The position numbers and the translations under genes were made by a program. Below the pieces are notes generated by a model, which was not told where the DNA came from, ran no database searches, and saw only the letters and a program-made list of their open reading frames with translations. This document shows positions 59,149 to 64,000 of a DNA stretch of 64,000 bases, piece by piece (position 1 is the stretch's first letter; the number at the start of each line of letters is the position of its first letter). The stretch comes from Streptomyces sp. CB02056. GTDB taxonomy: Bacteria > Actinomycetota > Actinomycetes > Streptomycetales > Streptomycetaceae. Location of the stretch: NCBI RefSeq assembly GCF_001905545.1, contig NZ_LIPD01000001.1:705561-769560 (forward strand), given 5' to 3'.

Positions 59149-59855
59149 GAGGGCACCTCCGCGTCGTCGAAGCCGGTCAGGTAGCCGGTCGCGCGGGCCT
59201 TCGCCAGGGCGGCCTCCTTCGCGCCGGGCGCGTCCAGCGGCCCGTCCACGAGCCCCGCGAAGCCGATCGCGACCCGCTCTCCGCCGATCGGCACCAGGCC
59301 GACCTCGACGGTGGCGCCCGGGTCGAAGCGCACCGAGGAGCCGGCCGGCACGGCCAGGTGGGTGCCGTAGGCGGCGGCCCGGTCGAAGGCCAGCCGGGGG
59401 TTGGCCTCGAAGAAGTGGAAGTGCGAGGTGACCGAGATCGGCACCCCGGAGGTGTTGTGCACGGGGAGCAGCAGCGTCTCCTCGACCGGGTCGTAGCCGG
59501 CGCCGTCGCCGATCAGCGCGCCGCCGGGGGCGTCGTCGCCGAGCGAGCCGGCGCCCTTGAACGGGTCGGTGACGACGGCGAGGCGGGTGCCGTCCTCGAA
59601 GACCGCCTCGACCTGGACGACGGTGACCACGTCCGGCACGCCGGGCAGCACCTCGTCGGCGGTGAGCACGGAGCGGCCGGCCTCGATGGCCTCGGCGAGG
59701 CGGCGGCCGTCGCGGGCGGCCTCGCAGACGGTGTCCGCGATCAGGGCGGTGGCCTCGGGGATGTTGAGGCGCACGCCCCGGGCGCGGCGGGCGCGGGCCA
59801 GTTCGGCTGCCGTGAAGATCAGCAGCCGGTCCCGCTCGGTGGGGGTCAGTCGCAC
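59145..59855 (-). CDS. ureAB: Urease gamma-beta fusion subunit
   Basis: Protein of 236 aa from GTG 59855 (GAGGA upstream). Residues 1-100 are the gamma subunit (MRLTPTERDRLLIFTAAELARARRARGVRLNIPEATALIADTV); residues about 108-236 are the beta subunit (VHNTSGVPISVTSHFHFFEANPRLAFDR, HLAVPAGSSVRFDPG). The fusion is typical of some actinobacterial ureases. The linker (GSLGDDAPGGALIGDGAG) is short. It is the first gene of the four-gene operon, translationally coupled to ureC. Confidence 0.92.
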   Translation of the reverse strand: MRLTPTERDRLLIFTAAELARARRARGVRLNIPEATALIADTVCEAARDGRRLAEAIEAGRSVLTADEVLPGVPDVVTVVQVEAVFEDGTRLAVVTDPFKGAGSLGDDAPGGALIGDGAGYDPVEETLLLPVHNTSGVPISVTSHFHFFEANPRLAFDRAAAYGTHLAVPAGSSVRFDPGATVEVGLVPIGGERVAIGFAGLVDGPLDAPGAKEAALAKARATGYLTGFDDAEVPS

Positions 59856-59918
59856 GGTTCCTCGCTCGCGGTCGCCGGGGACGGGGGTCTGCTCGGGGCC
59901 TCGGGGCTGTCGGGGTCG

Positions 59919-59937
59919 ATGTTAGAACGGCGTTCAA
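59919..59937. promoter_or_regulatory. Operator-like dyad upstream of ureAB
   Basis: GAACG-G-CGTTC (59925-59935) is a perfect 11-bp palindrome inside an A/T patch, with TTA/CAA flanks. A minus-strand -10-like TAACAT (59924-59919) touches it. TetR-family operators often have a short palindrome of this kind, and the last gene of the operon encodes a TetR protein. The rest of the 445-base gap (59856-60300) shows no gene; it also holds the start region of the plus-strand ATPase. Confidence 0.6.
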
Positions 59938-60300
59938 ACATCTCGGGGTCATTGAACCCGCAGCGGGCCGCCCTGTCCAGCGTTGCCGTTCCGCGGGCGT
60001 TCGGCCCGCCGGGCGGGGGACGGGGGTGAGCGGGCGGGAGTGGGGGCGGGGGCGAAGAGGACCGGGTGGGCCGGTGCCCGGACCCCGGCGCGCGGCGGGA
60101 GCGGGGCGGGGGGCGCGTGGTCGGGCGCACGGTCGGTACGGGCGCCGGGTGTGCGCGGGATCGGGTGGGGGCTTCTTCGAAAACAGCCTCTGCGCTTCGC
60201 AAACCTGTCCGGCGCGGGCAGTTGGATCACGCGAACCACCCCGTGCCCCTTTCACCCCACGTGATCGGACGCACACTGTTGCAAACGCCGTCAACTGGGC

Positions 60301-60906
60301 ATGAGGATGAGTGGTCAGAACGAGGGGGCCACCCGGCCGGCGGGGGATCCGGAGGCGGGGGCCCGGATTTCAGGGCGGGGGCATGTGTTGATGGACGGTC
60401 AGTCGCGATTCCCGCGGCAGCGGACGAGTTCCGGCGACGCCTACCGGTCCGGGCCGGTCCAGGCGCCGGTCGCCGGCACCGGGACGACCCTGCCGGGTGC
60501 GCCGGCACCGGGGTGTGCCGTGCACCGGAGACTGCACCTCACGCTCGATCCGGCGGATCTCGTCGGGGTGGGCGCGGTGCGGCGGCGGTTGCGCTCGGCG
60601 CTGAGCCACTGGGGGGTGCCGGAGCTGTCCGACACCGCCGAGCTGCTCTCCTCCGAGCTGGTCACCAACGCGCTGCTGCACACGGGCAAGGGCGCGGTGT
60701 TCGACGCGGAGCTCGGCTCGGACCACCGGCTGCGCATCGAGGTGCAGGACGGCACCAGCAGACTGCCCGGGCGGCGGCGCGATCCGGAGGGCGAGTACGC
60801 GACCTCGGGGCGCGGCCTGCTGCTGGTGGAGGCGCTCGCGGACTCCTGGGGCGTGCAGCTGCGCGGCGACGGCAAGGTCACCTGGTTCGAGCTCGCCATG
60901 CCCTGA
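60301..60906 (+). CDS. RsbW-like ATP-binding regulator (GHKL serine-kinase type)
   Basis: Protein of 201 aa. The last 130 residues form an anti-sigma-factor-like GHKL ATPase: N-box SDTAELLSSELVTNALLHTGK (about 110-130), then SGRGLLLVEALADSWGVQ (G2/lid, about 168-185). The N-terminal 70 residues are low complexity (Gly/Ser/Pro/Arg). It probably phosphorylates or binds an anti-sigma antagonist or a sigma factor. The same N-box and lid occur with small changes in the C terminus of the next gene, so the two are paralogous. Starts at ATG 60301, 60307 or the later 60391 cannot be separated; none has a clear Shine-Dalgarno. Confidence 0.82.
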   Translation: MRMSGQNEGATRPAGDPEAGARISGRGHVLMDGQSRFPRQRTSSGDAYRSGPVQAPVAGTGTTLPGAPAPGCAVHRRLHLTLDPADLVGVGAVRRRLRSALSHWGVPELSDTAELLSSELVTNALLHTGKGAVFDAELGSDHRLRIEVQDGTSRLPGRRRDPEGEYATSGRGLLLVEALADSWGVQLRGDGKVTWFELAMP

Positions 60907-60921
60907 GTCCCGCCTCCGGGC

Positions 60922-61244
60922 GGCGTGCTCCGGGCCGTGCGTTCCGGGCCGTGTGTTCCGGGTCGGCGGCAGGACGTACGATTGTTCGCCGTCGATTGAT
61001 TCGCTGTCGAAGGAAGCCCAGAACAGAAGGCGGAACGGAAGATTTCCGGCCCGTTGGCATTGCCGCTCGGCCGAACATTGGCCAGGATGGTGGGAATGTG
61101 TGTCCACGTGCGGGAAGCAGCGGGGAGACCGAACCTCGACTGGCGACCGTCCGTCGCACCGTCCTATCCAGCACGACCCATCACAACGCCACGCGGCCCG
61201 TCCGGACGGTCGGCGCGGTCCGCCACGGCAGCGGCAGGAGCAGC
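60922..61244 (+). other. Upstream region of the SpoIIE-type phosphatase gene
   Basis: 323 bases without a convincing gene. Three short G/C repeats of the type GTGNNTTCCGGGYC lie at about 60922-60965. TACGAT (60977-60982) is a plausible -10, giving a leader of about 255 nt before ATG 61245, with AGGAG (61236-61240) as ribosome-binding site. Confidence 0.4.
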
Positions 61245-63653
61245 ATGCCCACTGAGCCCGAGTCGCCGGGGCCGGCGCTTCCTCCCGGCGCGGCGCCCGT
61301 CGTCGAGCCGCGGACGGTGGCGCCGCGAGCCGTAGAGCCGAGGACCGTGGAGCCGCGCACCGCCCGGCCGAGAGCCGTCGAGCCGCGTGTCGCCGAGCAG
61401 CCGGGCGCCCCGGAGCCGCGCACCTCCGGGCAGCCCGCCGCCGGCCCCACCACCACCGGGACGGGCCGGGCCCGGCCGCCCGCCCAGTCCTCGCGCCGCG
61501 GCTCCGCGGTGCGCCCGTCCCCGAGCCTCGCCGCCGCCCGGCTGGCGCCCGTGCTGTCGGGCGGCCTGCCGCCGTCCTCCGCGGACACCATGCCGGACTG
61601 GCTGGAGCCCGCGATGGCGGCCAACGGCATCGGCTCCTTCGACTGGGACATCCGCCGCGACGTCCTGGAGGGCGACCAGCGGGCCTGTGCGATCGTCGGA
61701 CTGGACGCCCTGGGGCAGAGCCGCTTCGACCGCACGGCCGCCTCCTTCCTGGCCATGCTGCACCCCGAGGACGCGCCCGTGGTGCGCCGCCGGGTCGAGC
61801 GCGCGGTGTCCGAGCTGGGCCAGTGCGGCGCCTACTACCGGACGGTCGGGGCGAACGGCGGCATGCGCGCGGTGCGCTTCCGCGGCCGGGTGCTCGCCGA
61901 CGCCTTCGGCCGGGCCTCCCGGATGGTCGGCTTCGTCTGGGACGCCACCGTCGAGCTGCACAAGCGGGACCACGCCGACCGGATGGCCCTGCTGCGCGAG
62001 GAGCGCTCCCGGTTCATCAAGGAGGCGGCGCGCGCCCTCTCCGAAGCCGTCACCGTGCGTGACGTGGCCCGGGTGTTCACCGAACTGCCGCTGCCCGGAC
62101 TGCCGCCGGACGGCCTGGTACTGGCCTCCTTCGAGGCCGGACGGGCGCAGATCCTCGGCGCCTCCGGCTACCGCTCCGACTCGCTGGCGGTCTGGGACCG
62201 CACCGTGCTGCCGCCCGGCCACCCGGCCGCCGAGGCGCTGCGCCACCGCGCGCCGGTCTTCGTCTCGACCCGCGAGGACTTCCGCGACGGCTACCCCGAG
62301 GTGTGGGAGCAGACCAGCCGCACCGGCCGGGGCTCCTGGGCGTACCTGCCGCTGGTGGCCAGCGGCCGGGCGATCGGCGTCTGCGTGGTCAGCTTCGACG
62401 ACGAGCGCGAGCTGGACGCCGACGAGCGCACCCTGCTGACCACCCTGGGCGGGCTGGTCGCCCAGTCGCTGGCCCGGGCCCGGCTGCACGACGCCGAGCA
62501 CGAGCTCGCGGCCGGCCTCCAGCGGGTGATGCTGCCGCGCACCGTCCCGTCCGTCCCGGGCGTGACCACCGCCGTGCGCTACATCGCGGCCGGCTCCGGC
62601 CTCCAGATCGGCGGCGACTGGTACGACGTGGTGCCGCTGCCCGGCGGACACGTCGGCCTGGTGATCGGCGACGTCCAGGGCCACGACGTGCACGCCGCCG
62701 GGATCATGGGCCAGCTGCGGATCGCGCTGCGCGCCTACGCGGCCGAGGGCCACCCGCCCGCCGCCGTGATGGCCCGCGCCTCCCGCTTCCTCGCCGACCT
62801 CGACACCGACCACTTCGCGACCTGCACCTACGCCGAGGTCAACGTGGACTACGGCGTGGTCTACGCCGTCCGGGCCGGTCACCTCGACCCGCTGGTGCGC
62901 CGCGCGGACGGCACCGCCGCCGTGGTGCCGGTGGCCGGCGGGCTGCCGCTGGGCATCGACCCGGACCAGGAGTACCGGGTCACCCGGTTCAGCCTGGACC
63001 CGGGCGAGACCGTGCTGCTCTGCACCGACGGCCTGGTCGAGGCGCGCGGCATGGACCTGGACGAGGGCATCGCCCGGCTCGCCCGGGCGCTCGCCCGCCC
63101 GCTGCCGGACGCCGGGCAGGCCGCCCGCGACCCGCTGGAGGAGCTGGCTGAGCGGATCGCCTCCCAGGCCGCCGACTCCAGCGAGCGCGAGGACGACATA
63201 GCGCTGCTGCTCCTGCGCTGGGACGGCCCGGCCGGCGGGCTGGCCGCCCAGCAGCTGCGCCGCCGGATCGGCCAGGCCGACCTGGCGCGGGTCGCCGAGG
63301 TCCGGGCCGAGCTGCGCGACGCGCTGCGCCGCTGGGGCGTGGCCGAGTTCATCGACACCGCCGAGCTGCTCTCCTCCGAGCTGGTCACCAACGCCATCCG
63401 GCACACCGACCGGGACGCCATGTTCACCGCCCGGCTCTACCGGGAGCCGGAGGCGGACGGTGGCCGGGCCCGGCTGCGGGTCGAGGTGGAGGACGAGTCG
63501 GACCTCTGGCCGACCCGCCGGACGCCGGGGGAGCAGGCCTCCTCCGGGCGGGGTCTGATGCTGGTCGAGGCACTCGCGGACTCCTGGGGCGTGGAGCCGC
63601 GCGGCTCCGGCAAGCGGATGTGGTTCGAGCTCAGCGGGACGTCGGCGGCCTGA
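61245..63653 (+). CDS. SpoIIE-type PP2C phosphatase with PAS, GAF and GHKL ATPase domains
   Basis: Multidomain regulator of 802 aa. Order: a Pro/Arg/Glu repeat tail (VEPRTVEPRT units, 1-70), a PAS-like domain (about 115-235, FDWDIRRDVLEGDQ), a GAF domain (about 245-405), the PP2C domain (about 420-655: LQIGGDWYDVVPLPGGHVGLVIGDVQGHDVHAAGIMGQLR, LLCTDGLVEARG, SEREDDIALLLLR) and a C-terminal RsbW-like ATPase (about 680-800: DTAELLSSELVTNAIRHTD, SGRGLMLVEALADSWGVE). Phosphatase and kinase-like domains in one chain suggest a self-contained partner-switching module. It probably controls a sigma factor or anti-sigma antagonist; none is nearby. Confidence 0.93.
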   Translation: MPTEPESPGPALPPGAAPVVEPRTVAPRAVEPRTVEPRTARPRAVEPRVAEQPGAPEPRTSGQPAAGPTTTGTGRARPPAQSSRRGSAVRPSPSLAAARLAPVLSGGLPPSSADTMPDWLEPAMAANGIGSFDWDIRRDVLEGDQRACAIVGLDALGQSRFDRTAASFLAMLHPEDAPVVRRRVERAVSELGQCGAYYRTVGANGGMRAVRFRGRVLADAFGRASRMVGFVWDATVELHKRDHADRMALLREERSRFIKEAARALSEAVTVRDVARVFTELPLPGLPPDGLVLASFEAGRAQILGASGYRSDSLAVWDRTVLPPGHPAAEALRHRAPVFVSTREDFRDGYPEVWEQTSRTGRGSWAYLPLVASGRAIGVCVVSFDDERELDADERTLLTTLGGLVAQSLARARLHDAEHELAAGLQRVMLPRTVPSVPGVTTAVRYIAAGSGLQIGGDWYDVVPLPGGHVGLVIGDVQGHDVHAAGIMGQLRIALRAYAAEGHPPAAVMARASRFLADLDTDHFATCTYAEVNVDYGVVYAVRAGHLDPLVRRADGTAAVVPVAGGLPLGIDPDQEYRVTRFSLDPGETVLLCTDGLVEARGMDLDEGIARLARALARPLPDAGQAARDPLEELAERIASQAADSSEREDDIALLLLRWDGPAGGLAAQQLRRRIGQADLARVAEVRAELRDALRRWGVAEFIDTAELLSSELVTNAIRHTDRDAMFTARLYREPEADGGRARLRVEVEDESDLWPTRRTPGEQASSGRGLMLVEALADSWGVEPRGSGKRMWFELSGTSAA

Positions 63654-63699
63654 GCGCCGGCCCGGGGCCTGGGCTCCCGGGGCGTCGACGGGGGAGCGG

Positions 63700-64000
63700 T
63701 CAGCCGAACTGCTGCTCCAGGTCCTTCAGTTTGCGTTCCATCTCGTCCAGCCGGGGCAGCGTGACGGTGTCCTCCTCCAGGGTGAGGTCGATGGTGCGCC
63801 GCTCCGGACGGGCCGGCAGGCCCGGCTGGACGACCGTGCCCTCGGCCGGTTCCACCTCGCGCGGACCGGCGGGGCGCTCCACCTCGGGACGCTCGGCCCC
63901 GACGCGCTCAGCCGGCACCCGCTCCGTCGACACCCGCTCCGTCGAGACGCGTTCCACCCCGGGGCGGTCCGTCGCGGCGGCCGTCGCGGGCTCCGCGCCG
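63700..64000 (-). CDS. Partial gene running off the right edge (Glu/Arg/Pro repeat protein)
   Basis: Reading frame open to base 64000; stop TCA at 63700-63702. The visible C-terminal 100 residues contain a five-residue repeat region (VSTER, VSTER, VPAER, VGAER, PEVER) followed by PERRTIDLTLEEDTVTLPRLDEMERKLKDLEQQFG, a short predicted coiled coil at the end. No family is recognised. The start is outside the window. Confidence 0.55.
   Translation of the reverse strand, partial: GAEPATAAATDRPGVERVSTERVSTERVPAERVGAERPEVERPAGPREVEPAEGTVVQPGLPARPERRTIDLTLEEDTVTLPRLDEMERKLKDLEQQFG

Overview
The window is one contiguous stretch of a very high-GC actinobacterial chromosome. Strong third-position GC bias, GTG starts, leaderless or nearly leaderless genes, a SAV2148-type HEPN-domain protein, RsbW/SpoIIE-type regulators and the gene order of the sulfate-assimilation operon all point to a streptomycete (Streptomyces or Kitasatospora). 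The genus call is inference. I see no insertion sequence, prophage, CRISPR array, rRNA or tRNA gene. Most of the window is core-type sequence with a few accessory genes.

Layout. (1) 0-2.4 kb: soxR faces a split transketolase pair, and a SoxR-box-like promoter lies in the 57 bases between them. (2) 2.4-8.9 kb: treZ, treY and glgX, which debranch glycogen and convert it to trehalose. (3) 9-17.8 kb: SAV2148-family protein, acetyltransferase, MacB/FtsX-type ABC exporter, DEDDh exonuclease, membrane protein, polysaccharide-deacetylase lipoprotein, APH-like kinase. (4) 17.9-22.9 kb: two divergent MMPL/RND transporters with a symmetric pair of operator-like dyads between them. (5) 23-25.3 kb: a cold-shock protein behind a structured leader, then a DEAD-box helicase. 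(6) 25.6-27.0 kb: a secreted ricin-type lectin and a BrnT/BrnA-type toxin-antitoxin pair. (7) 27.0-36.9 kb, minus strand: a complete assimilatory sulfate operon in the order leader peptide, sir, zinc protein, cysH, cysC, cysD, cysN, ssuA, ssuB, ssuC, sirohydrochlorin chelatase. (8) 37-43.3 kb: YihY-type membrane protein, SEDS protein, CtaG-like protein and an RsgA-type GTPase with an unusual leader. (9) 43.3-49.8 kb: ASCH protein, AlkA/Ada fusion plus Ogt (alkylation repair), acetyltransferase, MarR facing an MFS exporter, peptidyl-tRNA hydrolase. (10) 50-55.5 kb: DUF3105/DUF305 pair, secreted Cys-containing protein, degenerate PP2C-like protein, secreted alpha/beta hydrolase. (11) 55.7-59.9 kb, minus strand: UreAB fusion, UreC-like protein, agmatine deiminase, TetR. 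(12) 60.3-64 kb: a stand-alone RsbW-like ATPase, then a PAS-GAF-PP2C-ATPase phosphatase carrying a paralogous ATPase domain; a partial minus-strand gene runs off the right edge.

How genes work together. The cys operon encodes every step from sulfate activation (CysDN, CysC) through reduction (CysH, Sir) and a chelatase for the siroheme of Sir, plus an ABC importer of the sulfonate type. A 27-codon upstream ORF containing a Cys codon suggests cysteine-linked attenuation. TreZ, TreY and GlgX form one polysaccharide-to-trehalose route.

Best candidates for something undescribed: (a) the rsgA-like leader, where a 23-codon ORF contains an 11-base copy of the 16S rRNA 3' end that can pair with the ORF's own Shine-Dalgarno, in front of a 30S-assembly GTPase; (b) the urease-like/agmatine deiminase/TetR operon with a UreC that lacks the flap cysteine and has no accessory genes nearby; (c) SoxR-type control of a split transketolase; (d) two-turn (21-bp) spaced operator-like repeats at 9.0 and 40.4 kb. 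All positions and motifs were read by eye; family assignments rest on recognition of motifs, not on searches.
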